From Aneurinibacillus sp. REN35 (lineage in GTDB: Bacteria; Bacillota; Bacilli; Aneurinibacillales; Aneurinibacillaceae), in assembly GCF_041379945.2 (NCBI RefSeq), contig NZ_JBFTXJ020000011.1, positions 62,001 through 126,000 on the forward strand: a stretch of 64,000 bases of DNA, in the 5' to 3' direction. The position numbers and the translations under genes are program-made. A model generated the notes under the pieces. It worked only from the letters and a program-made list of their open reading frames with translations. It was not told the origin of the DNA and did not search any database. This document shows, piece after piece, positions 38,101-46,656 of this stretch (position 1 is the stretch's first letter; the number at the start of each line of letters is the position of its first letter).

Positions 38101-38383
38101 TTACCATGATTATTTCATTGACCAAAAGCACTTTCACTGGCAGTCTCAGAACATCACTTCTCATAATTCAGAGCGTGGTCGTGATTATATTAAACATAAA
38201 GAAAGAGGACTTCATGTTCATCTTTTTGTGCGGAAAGTCGAGAAGATGCATGGTATGACGCTACCTTTCATGTATCTTGGTGAAGCGGAATATATGAAAA
38301 GTCACGGAGATAAGCCGATGAATATTGTCTGGAGGCTTACGGAGCTACTTCCAGAACATATTTTTATTGATTTTGTTCGCTAG
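35180..38383 (+). CDS. PLD-nuclease / DEAD-like helicase / DUF3427 protein (1067 aa)
   Basis: Three fused modules. Residues about 125-290 form a phospholipase-D-type nuclease-like domain (FHPKAYLFY...AIIGSSNMTRSAI, an HxK plus SSN motif). Residues about 330-740 form an SF2 helicase: Walker A ATGTGKT, DEFHHA box, TATPERMDG and QQLGRGLRKAEGK. The remainder is the DUF3427 region (GESxLLFVT-like strands near the end: YLLFVTLNKGE). This architecture recurs in accessory regions and is often suspected to act in phage or plasmid defence. ATG 35180 follows GGGGAGAGA. The Nudix gene starts 19 bases after its stop, so the two form one operon. Confidence 0.9.
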   Translation: MKYSDGFHEEIKRKDKEYPKNAETYVLAPNRYAGLLTQYIAEKIGHTLKELESKDRYSEMVDLVYQIEQGLAPSQFTELYTPLSMMHYDIATPLLPRLSGESFLREPSLITNQKKEGRSFFKELKFELMTADRADFVVSFIRWSGLQLLLRAFDEMIQAGKSIRILTSTYLHITEPKALRRLLELDYVQVRCFETGALSFHPKAYLFYRQSGQHTAIIGSSNMTRSAIESGHEWNVKLPDMIHLPIYQSASHLFETMWQDPQAVQISPGWVDAYDQAYQQSRQKIKYTSNIERPALLLEEKVADVHQDYSAGEERRAIEPNAMQVQALSALEQTRERGHDKGVIIAATGTGKTYLSAFDIKQYEAKTLLFLAHRDELLENARNTFRAVFGEAKRMGKLTGTVKEVDYPFLFSTVQTLYRDDILYSFSREQFDYIIVDEFHHAEAATYKKILSYFQPKFLLGLTATPERMDGRDVLALCDYNVVFEVRLYQALEQGLLAPFHYFGLKDATVDYNKIPTQSGKLQEKALVKALKTHERVDYIIEIMDKYGFCGERRKALAFCAGIEHARYMAEEFNRRGCCAVCLTGEDSPQYRMEVIRRLESDTDPLEFIFTVDIFNEGVDIPSLNLILFLRPTESPTIFIQQLGRGLRKAEGKEYVTILDFIGNYHKSFVVPLALAGQTSHRAFDREALRVAIETEFQNLPAGCFVELEEVTRRHILEKIASVRMDAQQMLKNLYQEFSHEIGQSPEIMDFLYSTQAPSLHYFVRKYGSWVETKKKMSDTNIWDKKLLTSSLELQIIKRLEQSLPLKWPYEFAVIVLSMQRSKVSVDDVLSFLSQRFSIELSGENHAQYVSRAMERISRPYKKQSWSFGKIEGGYFIGDELIRSTWNTAWIRTYIEERIQYGLIEFQRTYRPADFLQHEKHVIPYQNYTRNELIYLFNAKAAEGSWREGVSRTGAHYLLFVTLNKGEKVEEHLNYHDYFIDQKHFHWQSQNITSHNSERGRDYIKHKERGLHVHLFVRKVEKMHGMTLPFMYLGEAEYMKSHGDKPMNIVWRLTELLPEHIFIDFVR

Positions 38384-38402
38384 AGAAAGCAGGAGGATAA
38401 AT

Positions 38403-38792
38403 ATGAAGAAAATAGACGTAGTTGGAGCTGTTATCGTAGGAGAAAAAGGTAAGATCCTATGTGCATTACGCTCCCAGGATATGTCACTTCCAGGGATGTG
38501 GGAATTCCCGGGCGGTAAGATTGAAGCAGGGGAAACGGCAGAAAGTGCTCTTACGAGAGAAATTACAGAAGAGCTTGGAATTGAGATAGAAGTGGGCGAG
38601 TTGATCGCAGACATTACCCATGAATACTCCAACATTATCGTGCGGCTTCTAACGTATTATGCAGTGATGGTGGATAAGAATGCGGTTCTGCGTCCTACCG
38701 AGCATGAGCAGTTGGAATGGGTGGAACCCGGCCGGTTGAAAGAATTGAAATGGGCGCCTGCTGATATCCCGACAGTGGAGAAGATTTGTTGA
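38403..38792 (+). CDS. Nudix hydrolase, MutT/NudG-like (129 aa)
   Basis: Hydrolyses (d)NTPs, likely oxidised or modified nucleotides. A complete Nudix box G-x5-E-x7-REUxEExGU is visible (GGKIEAGETAESALTREI, TEELGI). The WEFPGGKIE context is that of MutT-like pyrophosphohydrolases. ATG 38403 follows AGGAGG. Coupled to the PLD-helicase-DUF3427 gene and followed 28 bases later by hrpB, so all three may share a transcript. Confidence 0.92.
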   Translation: MKKIDVVGAVIVGEKGKILCALRSQDMSLPGMWEFPGGKIEAGETAESALTREITEELGIEIEVGELIADITHEYSNIIVRLLTYYAVMVDKNAVLRPTEHEQLEWVEPGRLKELKWAPADIPTVEKIC

Positions 38793-38820
38793 TAGAACAA
38801 TGAAAGTGGAGCGATAAAGC

Positions 38821-41313
38821 ATGACAAGATTGCCAATTGAAGACGTTCTACCCAAAGTAAAAAAGACCCTTCATTCTTGTGTAAATGCGGTGTTGGTAGC
38901 GGCGCCGGGTGCGGGAAAAACAACAAGAGTACCGCTTGCTCTCTTAGATGAGCCTTGGCTTGCGGGACGCCGGATTCTCATGTTAGAGCCACGACGTCTG
39001 GCCGCTCGTTCCGCCGCACGCTATATGGCCGCCCTGCTTGGTGAGCAGGTTGGCGAGACGGTAGGATACCGGGTTCGAATGGATACACGGGTGGGCAAGG
39101 ATACACGTATCGAGGTTATTACCGAAGGTGTGCTGACAAGACTATTGCAGGCTGATCCTGCATTAGAGGATGTAGGACTTGTTATTTTTGATGAATTTCA
39201 TGAGAGAAATCTGCATGCGGATGTAGGGCTTGCCCTGTGCCTGCAATCTCAATCCATTCTACGGGATGACTTACGTGTGTTAGTGATGTCAGCAACGCTT
39301 GATGCAGGGCCGATTGCTTCGCTGCTGGGTGATGCACCTATCCTTGTCAGTGAAGGCAAGATGTATCCGGTAGAGACAAGGTATATATCTAAGCGGATAG
39401 ATGATCGCATCGAGCCGGCGATTGTGCGCACGATTGGTGAAGCACTAAAGAGAGATGTGGGGGATATACTGGTCTTTCTTCCGGGAGCAGGAGAAATTCG
39501 CCGAGTGGAGAGACAGCTTATCGAGGAGGGGATGGATGCGTCTGTATATATTGCGCCGCTGTATGGAAGTTTGCCGCGAGAGGCACAAGATGCAGCGGTT
39601 GCACCGAGTCCTAAAGGGCAGAGAAAAGTGGTGCTGGCTACGTCGATTGCGGAGACGAGCCTGACGGTAGAAGGTGTCCGCGTCGTTATAGACAGTGGAC
39701 TTATGCGTGTGCCGCGTTTTTCACCACGTACGGGCATGACTCGGCTGGAGACGATACGGGTTTCTAGATCATCCGCCGATCAGCGCCAGGGTCGAGCAGG
39801 ACGACAAGCACCGGGTGTGTGCTATCGGCTGTGGACAGAGGAGGAAGATCGATACCTTGCTCCAAGAAGTACGCCTGAGATTCTTGCGGCAGATTTAATT
39901 CCGCTCGCTTTAGAGCTTGCAGCCTGGGGAGTAGCTAATCCCGGGGATCTGTTATTCCTTGATTTTCCCCCAGCCGCTGCATTTAATCAGGCAAGAGACG
40001 TGCTGATGCAGTTAGGGGCGGTGGATAACGAAGGGAAGATTACAGAACATGGCCGGCGCATGGCCGAAGCCGGACTGCATCCAAGGCTTGCTCATATGAT
40101 CTTGCAGGCGCTTCCGCTTGGTGAAGGAAGATTGGCCTGTGATCTTGCGGCACTGCTTAGCGAGCGGGATTTATTTCGTGCGGAGCGCATAGCGCAGGCT
40201 GATATTCGCTTGCGTATAGAAGCTTTGTATGAGGGAAAAGCTCCGCTATCTGCTTCCTTTCGTGTTGATGAAGGAGTGCGGCAGCGAATTCTTGTGGAAG
40301 CGGCACATTGGCGAAGCGAATTCGGAGTGAAATTGGATAAGACCAAGGGGTTCGATGCTTGTGGTCTGCTGCTGGCTTTTGCTTATCCGGATCGAATTGC
40401 GAGCAGAAGAGAGACGGGGCGCTTTTTGCTGCGCAGTGGCAGGGGTGCCGCGCTTCCCGTGCTTCAGCCTTTATCGAATGAACCATATATTGTGGCTGCA
40501 CAACTCGATGATCAGGGAGCTGAAGGACGGATTTACCTGGCGGCTCCTCTAGATGCTGCTTTGTTGAACTTGCATTTTGCCGAACAGATTGTGGAGGATA
40601 CGCTTGTATTTTGGGATCGGGAGGCACAGTCGGTTAGAGCACGTAAGCGTGAGATGCTAGGTGCGTTGACGCTTAAGGATACCGCTGTGGCAGAGCCGAA
40701 TCCAGAAGCGATTCTTGCGGCACTTCTCAGTGGCATTGCGGAGGAAGGGCTCGGGGTACTGCCATGGAATAAGTCTGCTCGACAGCTTCAGCAGCGCATG
40801 ATATTTATGCATCGTCTAAAAGTGGATTGGCCGGATGTTTCAGATACGATGCTTGCCAAGACGGTAGCTGACTGGCTTGGCCCACATCTATATGGAATGA
40901 GAAGCAGAAGTGACTTACAGTGCTTGCGTATGCAGGAGGTGCTTGAAGCACTGCTTCCTTGGGAGCGGCGCCGCCAGCTTGATGAATACGCTCCTTCACA
41001 TTGTACTGTGCCGAGTGGCTCGCGTATTCCCATTGATTACAGCAATTCGGATGCTCCTGTGCTTGCGGTAAAGCTACAGGAGCTGTTCGGTTGGAGAGAG
41101 ACGCCTTGTATCGGTGGAGGAAGAGTGCCGCTAACGCTACACCTGCTCTCACCGGCACGACGACCGGTGCAGGTGACGCAGGACTTAGCCAGTTTTTGGG
41201 CCAACGCTTATTTTGAAGTGAAGAAGGATTTGAAGGGGCGCTATCCTAAGCACTATTGGCCGGATAATCCGCTCGAAGCAATCCCGACGAATCGAACTCG
41301 CCCCCCCTCCTAA
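38821..41313 (+). CDS. hrpB: DEAH-box helicase HrpB (830 aa)
   Basis: A DEAH/RHA-type ATP-dependent helicase of uncertain substrate. Motif I is APGAGKTTRVPLALL (residues 29-43), motif II IFDEFHERNLH with DEFH in place of DEAH, motif III SATLD and motif VI QRQGRAGRQAPG. The C-terminal HrpB-specific domain runs to the end (FWANAYFEVKKDLKGRYPKHYWPDNPLEA), matching family length. Preceded by GTGGAGCG. HrpB is common in proteobacteria and patchier in Firmicutes. Confidence 0.95.
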   Translation: MTRLPIEDVLPKVKKTLHSCVNAVLVAAPGAGKTTRVPLALLDEPWLAGRRILMLEPRRLAARSAARYMAALLGEQVGETVGYRVRMDTRVGKDTRIEVITEGVLTRLLQADPALEDVGLVIFDEFHERNLHADVGLALCLQSQSILRDDLRVLVMSATLDAGPIASLLGDAPILVSEGKMYPVETRYISKRIDDRIEPAIVRTIGEALKRDVGDILVFLPGAGEIRRVERQLIEEGMDASVYIAPLYGSLPREAQDAAVAPSPKGQRKVVLATSIAETSLTVEGVRVVIDSGLMRVPRFSPRTGMTRLETIRVSRSSADQRQGRAGRQAPGVCYRLWTEEEDRYLAPRSTPEILAADLIPLALELAAWGVANPGDLLFLDFPPAAAFNQARDVLMQLGAVDNEGKITEHGRRMAEAGLHPRLAHMILQALPLGEGRLACDLAALLSERDLFRAERIAQADIRLRIEALYEGKAPLSASFRVDEGVRQRILVEAAHWRSEFGVKLDKTKGFDACGLLLAFAYPDRIASRRETGRFLLRSGRGAALPVLQPLSNEPYIVAAQLDDQGAEGRIYLAAPLDAALLNLHFAEQIVEDTLVFWDREAQSVRARKREMLGALTLKDTAVAEPNPEAILAALLSGIAEEGLGVLPWNKSARQLQQRMIFMHRLKVDWPDVSDTMLAKTVADWLGPHLYGMRSRSDLQCLRMQEVLEALLPWERRRQLDEYAPSHCTVPSGSRIPIDYSNSDAPVLAVKLQELFGWRETPCIGGGRVPLTLHLLSPARRPVQVTQDLASFWANAYFEVKKDLKGRYPKHYWPDNPLEAIPTNRTRPPS

Positions 41314-41335
41314 AAAAGATATAAATACTCAGCCG

Positions 41336-42313
41336 TTAATGTTCGTCTATTTTAGTTTGGTTTGGGGAGCAGGAGAAGTGCTTGTGAAGCCAAGTGACGA
41401 TTTTATCTGACAATTCTTGGTCAACAGGCTTCTTAACCTGCCGCTTATAATCTTTTAATATGACGCTGAATTCTTTGGTAACATCGGTTTTTCGGAGGAT
41501 ATGTGTCATCTCGGGGATCAGGTAATGCTCGCATTCTCCCTGTACGGTTCGGCAGATTTGCTCAGCATGCTCTGGATGCACCTGCACATCCTTCGTGCCG
41601 GTAATCGCTAGGATGGGACAGGTGATTTTTTTCAGGTCGTCCCGTACATCATAGTGCCCGTGCTCTCGGTTCCATTTCACGCTTATTTTCTGTCCTTTGA
41701 ATGTAACAACGGATTCAGTGGTGTCTTGAATTTTCTGAAGCAGTTCGTTATTCATTTTATCCAGTTTGCCGGAAACATTGAGTAAACGAAGAAGCCAGCC
41801 GCTGAATCCTTTTTTGTTCTCTATTTCTTCTTTCATTTGCTTGCGCTGCCAAGCTGTAGTGTCGGACAATGGCTCAGCCGTACCAGCCAGAAGAATCATT
41901 CCGTTTACAGGCGTACGTGCATGAATGGCTGGTGCGATGATCGAGCCTTCGCTGTGGCCAAGTAGAATGATGCGAGACGAATCAATTTGAGGGTGCTGCT
42001 TGGCGAAGTCTACCACGGCGGCAGCATCGTCGATTAAGTCAAATAGCCCCATCTCATGGAAGTCTCCCCCGCTCTGTCCAACGCCCCGCTTATCATAGCG
42101 CAGAACGGCAAATCCTGCGGCGGCAATCCTATCGCTTAGCTCTTTGAATGCATTTATATGAAGCTGTTTAGCATTTCCATCCCGGTCAATGTCACCGCTG
42201 CCGTGAATCATGATGATTATAGGGTGTTTCTCTTGTTCCTGCTGTGGAAGAGCTAGAGTAGCTGCCAATGGGTAAGCGCTAGGTATGCTAACTTCTTGTT
42301 CTGTATAATACAT
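41336..42313 (-). CDS. Alpha/beta hydrolase (325 aa)
   Basis: A serine hydrolase of the alpha/beta fold. The oxyanion-region HGSGDIDRDGN, the RYDKRGVGQSGG loop and the nucleophile elbow GHSEGS (Ser in ILLGHSEGS) are clear. The acid (ITGTKDVQVHPEH) and catalytic His (PEMTHILR) follow in order. It resembles dienelactone- or acyl-peptidase-like esterases. No signal peptide. ATG 42313 has AAAGGAGCG upstream. Substrate unknown. Confidence 0.88.
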   Translation of the reverse strand: MYYTEQEVSIPSAYPLAATLALPQQEQEKHPIIIMIHGSGDIDRDGNAKQLHINAFKELSDRIAAAGFAVLRYDKRGVGQSGGDFHEMGLFDLIDDAAAVVDFAKQHPQIDSSRIILLGHSEGSIIAPAIHARTPVNGMILLAGTAEPLSDTTAWQRKQMKEEIENKKGFSGWLLRLLNVSGKLDKMNNELLQKIQDTTESVVTFKGQKISVKWNREHGHYDVRDDLKKITCPILAITGTKDVQVHPEHAEQICRTVQGECEHYLIPEMTHILRKTDVTKEFSVILKDYKRQVKKPVDQELSDKIVTWLHKHFSCSPNQTKIDEH

Positions 42314-42454
42314 AGTAAAACGCTCCTTTTTATGCAATCGCACAGCTTATTATTATCGTTTTTGATATTGTTATTAATTATGATAGAAATAAATGGAATG
42401 TGGTGTCAAGAACAAAGTAGAAGGGAACATATATTTTTGTGGGTAAAAATAAAA

Positions 42455-42484
42455 TTGTAAGCGCTATTTACTGCATGGTAAAAT
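42455..42484 (+). promoter_or_regulatory. Promoter of the symporter gene with cre-like site
   Basis: TTGTAA (42455-42460), an 18-base spacer and TAAAAT (42479-42484) with an upstream TG form a promoter. TTGTAAGCGCTATTTA (42455-42470) resembles a CcpA cre site with two mismatches and covers the -35, so catabolite control is possible. Confidence 0.45.
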
Positions 42485-42524
42485 GGCATTTGTGAGTTTA
42501 CACCATGAGAAAGGGGAAAACACC

Positions 42525-43967
42525 TTGGCATTATTTGAGAAATTCGTCTCGATGAGCAATGATATTTTATGGTCGTATATTTTGATCGTGTTATTGATCG
42601 GCTTAGGAATATACTTTACTTTCCGAACCGGTTTTGTCCAGTTTAGGATGTTTGGCGAGATGATCCGTCTTCTAGGAGATGGTGTAGGAGACACTGCAAA
42701 AGGAAAAAAAGGGGTATCTTCTTTTGGAGCCTTCTGTATTAGTACCGCATCTCGTGTAGGTACAGGAAACTTAGCGGGCGTGGCGCTTGCCATCTCGCTT
42801 GGCGGCCCGGGTGCCGTGTTTTGGATGTGGCTCATTGCGTTAATCGGCTCAGCCTCTGCGTTTGTGGAAGCGACGCTTGCACAGATTTATAAGGTAGGGG
42901 ATAAGGACGGCTTTCGCGGAGGCCCGGCGTATTATATGGAGAAAGCATTGCGTCAGCGGTGGATGGGTGTTTTGTTTGCCGTATTGATCACGCTGTGCTT
43001 TGGTCTGGTATTTAACTCGGTTCAGGCCAATACCATTACGCTTGCTTTAGAGAGCGCATACGGCTTTAATCGGTTGTATGTCGGTTTGATTATTACGGTA
43101 CTGACCGCATTTGTAATTTTTGGTGGAATTAAGCGCATTGTGAAAGTAGCTGAAGTTATTGTTCCGGTCATGGCCGGCGGATATGTTTTGTTGGCGCTCT
43201 ACATAGTAATTACAAATATTACACTTGTACCAGAAGTCTTCGCTACCATCTTCAGCAGTGCTTTCGGTCTGAAGGAAGCAGTTGGTGGAGCGGTAGGAGC
43301 GGCCTTGATGGAAGGAATTAAGCGTGGTCTATTCTCTAATGAAGCGGGAATGGGAAGCGCGCCGAATGCTGCAGCGACCGCATCCGTAAGTCATCCGGCG
43401 AAGCAGGGGCTCATTCAATCACTCGGCGTATTTGTAGATACACTGCTGATCTGTAGTGCGACCGCTTTTATCGTTTTATTATCCGATGCTTATAAGGTAG
43501 AAGGATTAGAGGGAATTGCAATTGTACAAGCTGCTCTTAGCACGCATGTGGGCTCTTGGGCCGGCAGCTTCATTGCTGTTGCGATCTTCTTATTTGCATT
43601 TAGCTCTGTTGTAGGGAATTACTATTATGGCGAAACCAATATCGAATTTATCAACACAAACAAAACATGGCTATTTGTATACCGCGTAGCTGTAATTGGT
43701 ATGGTTATGTTTGGTTCGCTCGCGGAAATCTCGATCGTTTGGAGTATGGCTGACTTGTTCATGGCCCTCATGGCGATTACGAACTTAATAGCCATCGCCC
43801 TTTTAGGTAAGATTTCTTTCAAAGCATTGCAGGATTATATGCAACAGAAAAAGCAGGGAAAAGACCCTGTATTCTATACATCAAGCATTCCCGGTTTGCA
43901 GAATGTAGAATGCTGGCCGGAAAGAGCGGCAGATGCGATAATGGATACTTCAAAAAGCAAAAAGTAA
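42525..43967 (+). CDS. Sodium:alanine/glycine symporter, AGCS family (480 aa)
   Basis: A secondary amino-acid transporter with about 11 membrane helices. The AGCS signature is present: SSFGAFCISTASRVGTGNLAGVALAI near residue 65 and GLFSNEAGMGSAPNAAA near residue 280. It is close in layout to B. subtilis AlsT. The start is TTG 42525, 8 bases after AAAGGGG; the ORF extends to 42483 upstream without a site. AlsT relatives import glutamine or alanine. The next gene is glnS, so a glutamine link is worth considering but not demonstrated. Confidence 0.92.
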   Translation: MALFEKFVSMSNDILWSYILIVLLIGLGIYFTFRTGFVQFRMFGEMIRLLGDGVGDTAKGKKGVSSFGAFCISTASRVGTGNLAGVALAISLGGPGAVFWMWLIALIGSASAFVEATLAQIYKVGDKDGFRGGPAYYMEKALRQRWMGVLFAVLITLCFGLVFNSVQANTITLALESAYGFNRLYVGLIITVLTAFVIFGGIKRIVKVAEVIVPVMAGGYVLLALYIVITNITLVPEVFATIFSSAFGLKEAVGGAVGAALMEGIKRGLFSNEAGMGSAPNAAATASVSHPAKQGLIQSLGVFVDTLLICSATAFIVLLSDAYKVEGLEGIAIVQAALSTHVGSWAGSFIAVAIFLFAFSSVVGNYYYGETNIEFINTNKTWLFVYRVAVIGMVMFGSLAEISIVWSMADLFMALMAITNLIAIALLGKISFKALQDYMQQKKQGKDPVFYTSSIPGLQNVECWPERAADAIMDTSKSKK

Positions 43968-43977
43968 GAGGAATTGC

Positions 43978-44006
43978 AAGCCTGCGGATATGCGCAGGCT
44001 TTTTTC
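43978..44006 (+). terminator. Intrinsic terminator of the symporter gene
   Basis: AAGCCTGCG (43978-43986) pairs with CGCAGGCTT (43993-44001), followed by T6. Confidence 0.93.
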
Positions 44007-44093
44007 TGCCTGAGGAAGAGTATAGAAAGCGAACAAATAAGTAATAAAAGAGGTAGCAGATCAGGAAAAGAGTCTCCGATAGGATTGGTAATG

Positions 44094-44122
44094 TTGAACT
44101 CTCCATACACAGACGATATTAT
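44094..44122 (+). promoter_or_regulatory. Promoter of glnS
   Basis: TTGAAC (44094-44099), 17 bases and TATTAT (44117-44122) lie about 65 bases before the start codon. No T-box leader (AGGGTGG motif) was found in the gap. Confidence 0.6.
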
Positions 44123-44187
44123 AGAACAAAGAAAGGTACATATCTGTCTGGCCGTACTATTCATTTCATATAGAGAGGTTGATTGCA

Positions 44188-45852
44188 TTGGAAAATAAGC
44201 CAAGTTCATCGAACTTCATCAAAAGCATCGTGATCGATGATCTAAAATCCGGCAAAGTGAAGGAAGTGGTTACTCGCTTTCCACCAGAACCGAATGGGTA
44301 TTTGCATATTGGGCATGCCAAGTCGATTTGTCTAAATTTCGAGCTGGCTGACGAGTTCGGGGGGAAAACGAATCTCCGCTTTGACGATACGAATCCGCTT
44401 AAGGAAGATATCGAATATGTTGAATCCATCAAGGAAGACGTCAAGTGGCTTGGGTTTACATGGGATGGTCTGTTTTTTGCCTCTGATTACTTCGAAGAGA
44501 TGTACAACCGGGCCGTATTGTTGATTAAAAAACAGAAGGCGTTCGTCTGCGACCTGACACCGGAGCAAATGCGGGAGATGCGCGGTACGCTGACGGAGCC
44601 GGGAAAAGAAAGCCCGTATCGCAATCGGAGTGTAGAAGAGAATCTTGACTTGTTCGACCGCATGCGTAAAGGTGAATTCAAGGATGGAGAAAAAGTACTG
44701 CGCGCAAAAATTGATATGAGCTCGCCAAATATTAATATGCGTGATCCGATCCTATACCGTATCTCGCACTCTTCGCACCATAATACGGGAGATGCATGGT
44801 GCATCTATCCGATGTATGATTTCGCACACCCGCTTGAGGATGCCATTGAAGGCGTTACACACTCTATCTGTACGCTTGAATTCGAAGACCACCGTCCGCT
44901 GTATGATTGGGTCATTCGTGAATGTGAGATGGAGAATGTTCCGCGCCAATATGAATTTGCCCGTTTAAACGTAACCAATACGGTAATGAGCAAGCGAAAG
45001 CTCAAGCAGCTTGTCGATGAGAAGTTCGTGGATGGCTGGGATGATCCGCGTATGCCAACCATCTCCGGTCTGCGCAGAAGAGGCTTCACACCGGAGGCAA
45101 TTCGTACATTCTGCCGTGAGATTGGTGTAGCAAGAAGCAATAGCCTTGTTGATGAGAAGATGTTGGATCATTTCATTCGTGAAGATCTTAAGCTGAAAGC
45201 ACCGCGTACGATGGGAGTTCTGCGCCCGCTAAAGGTTGTTATTACGAATTATCCGGAAGGGCAAGTGGAAATGCTTGATGCAGAGATCAATCCGGAAAAT
45301 CCAGAGATGGGCATGCGTCAAATTCCATTTTCACGCGAGATCTATATTGAGCAGGACGACTTCATGGAGGAGCCGCCAAGCAAGTACCACCGCCTCTATC
45401 CAGGCAATGAAGTGCGCTTAAAGCATGCCTACTTTATCAAATGCAATGATGTGATCAAAGATGAAGATGGTAATGTAGTCGAGATTCATTGTACGTATGA
45501 TCCGGAGACAAAAAGCGGATCTGGATTTACGGGTCGCAAAGTGAAGGGTACGATTCATTGGGTGGAAGCATCAAATGCTGTGCCGGCCGAATTCCGCTTG
45601 TATGAGCCGCTTATTCTTGATGAAGAAGGGGAAGAGGAGGAGGGCAAGACATTCCTTGACTATGTCAATCCGAATTCCCTTGAGATTGTCCAAGGCTTTG
45701 TTGAGCCGAATATGAAGGATGCGAAGCCGCATGATAAGTATCAGTTTTTCCGTCATGGCTACTTCAATGTTGATCCAAAGCATACGACAGACGAGAAGCT
45801 CGTATTTAATCTTATCGTTTCCTTAAAAAGCTCGTTTAAGCTTCCAAAGTAA
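44188..45852 (+). CDS. glnS: Glutaminyl-tRNA synthetase (554 aa)
   Basis: Charges tRNA-Gln directly with glutamine. Class I signatures: HIGH in [17 protein letters not shown] and KMSKS-like VMSKRKL. The GlnRS-specific DDTNP and the anticodon-binding beta barrels (C-terminal 220 residues, [12 protein letters not shown]...; VKGTIHWV) follow. At 554 aa it has the bacterial length, and no YqeY domain is fused at its C-terminus. TTG 44188 is chosen with GAGAGG 9 bases upstream. Most Bacilli lack GlnRS and make Gln-tRNA with GatCAB, so the gene was probably acquired; its codon use looks like its neighbours. Confidence 0.95.
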   Translation: MENKPSSSNFIKSIVIDDLKSGKVKEVVTRFPPEPNGYLHIGHAKSICLNFELADEFGGKTNLRFDDTNPLKEDIEYVESIKEDVKWLGFTWDGLFFASDYFEEMYNRAVLLIKKQKAFVCDLTPEQMREMRGTLTEPGKESPYRNRSVEENLDLFDRMRKGEFKDGEKVLRAKIDMSSPNINMRDPILYRISHSSHHNTGDAWCIYPMYDFAHPLEDAIEGVTHSICTLEFEDHRPLYDWVIRECEMENVPRQYEFARLNVTNTVMSKRKLKQLVDEKFVDGWDDPRMPTISGLRRRGFTPEAIRTFCREIGVARSNSLVDEKMLDHFIREDLKLKAPRTMGVLRPLKVVITNYPEGQVEMLDAEINPENPEMGMRQIPFSREIYIEQDDFMEEPPSKYHRLYPGNEVRLKHAYFIKCNDVIKDEDGNVVEIHCTYDPETKSGSGFTGRKVKGTIHWVEASNAVPAEFRLYEPLILDEEGEEEEGKTFLDYVNPNSLEIVQGFVEPNMKDAKPHDKYQFFRHGYFNVDPKHTTDEKLVFNLIVSLKSSFKLPK

Positions 45853-45861
45853 CTAATACAG

Positions 45862-45894
45862 ACAAGCCTTATCATACATAGGGCTTGTTTTTTT
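45862..45894 (+). terminator. Intrinsic terminator of glnS
   Basis: ACAAGCCT (45862-45869) pairs with GGGCTTGT (45881-45888) and is followed by T6. Confidence 0.85.
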
Positions 45895-46013
45895 GTGCTC
45901 GATATTTCCAACTTGTGCAGATGATTTACGTGTATACTATATAAAAAGATGAAACTACTACCAGGCTATTACGTATGTATTTGTAGTATGTAATTTGGGG
46001 GCGTGCAATAATA

Positions 46014-46478
46014 ATGGAAGAAAAAAAAGATAATGAACTTTTAGAAGAATTGGATTATGTATTCAAAAAAATAGGCAGGAAAATCACGCTGGATTTAACC
46101 AAGCGCCTCAGTCCTGTTATTTCTGCTTCACAGAGCTTAATTATGAATATTTTAGATAAGAACGGTCCTAAGAAAGTGTCGGAGCTGGCAGAAGAACTTG
46201 AAATCACGCTGCCTTCCATTACGACGCTGGCTGATAAGCTTGTGGCGTTGAATTACATTGAGCGGAAGAAATCAGATAAAGACCGACGCATTGTGTATTT
46301 GCATATTACGGAAGAGGGACGCCGCATAGTTGAGGAACTAAGTGACGAGAGACGGAAGCGGCTGAAAAAATATTATGAAGCACTGTCAGAAGAAGACATA
46401 CGTACACTGATTCGTATTTATTATATTATGCTTTCTCATTTAGAAGAGCATGGAAAAAAGGATGGGGAAAGAAGTTAG
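46014..46478 (+). CDS. MarR-family transcriptional regulator (154 aa)
   Basis: A winged-helix dimeric regulator. The recognition region ISASQSLIMNILDKNGPKKVSELAEELEITLPSITTLADKLV and the wing KSDKDRRIVYLHITEEGRRI are characteristic. The N- and C-terminal helices would form the dimer interface. No cysteine is available for redox sensing. The likely target is the palindrome before the flavodoxin-like gene downstream. The start is ATG 46014; the ribosome binding site (GGGGGCG) is weak. Confidence 0.92.
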   Translation: MEEKKDNELLEELDYVFKKIGRKITLDLTKRLSPVISASQSLIMNILDKNGPKKVSELAEELEITLPSITTLADKLVALNYIERKKSDKDRRIVYLHITEEGRRIVEELSDERRKRLKKYYEALSEEDIRTLIRIYYIMLSHLEEHGKKDGERS

Positions 46479-46499
46479 CGCGCTTCTTCCCTATTTTTT
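46464..46499 (+). terminator. Terminator overlapping the marR stop codon
   Basis: GGGGAAAGAAG (46465-46475) pairs with CTTCTTCCC (46483-46491) with a bulge, then T6 (46494-46499). Confidence 0.7.
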
Positions 46500-46529
46500 A
46501 TGAATAAATTATTTACGTGTATTCGACTA

Positions 46530-46586
46530 TTGACGTACGTACAGGTGTACCGTCTATAATATTAATTAGTTTATTTAATTAATATT
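46530..46586 (+). promoter_or_regulatory. Promoter of the flavodoxin-like gene with MarR-type palindrome
   Basis: A -35 like TTGACG (46530-46535) and -10 TATAAT (46555-46560) are followed by a perfect inverted repeat AATATTAATTA-N7-TAATTAATATT (46558-46586) that starts within the -10. This is the position and AT-rich palindrome expected of a MarR repressor site. Confidence 0.65.
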
Positions 46587-46656
46587 TCGCGATAAAAAAT
46601 TTTTGAAGATAGAGAGAAGGGCTTCAGAGCATGATAAGACAAACAGGAGGGATACG

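Noticed and set aside
43995-44187. Possible T-box leader before glnS
   Set aside because: No AGGGTGG T-box core or specifier stem was seen, and an ordinary promoter lies within 100 bases of the start.
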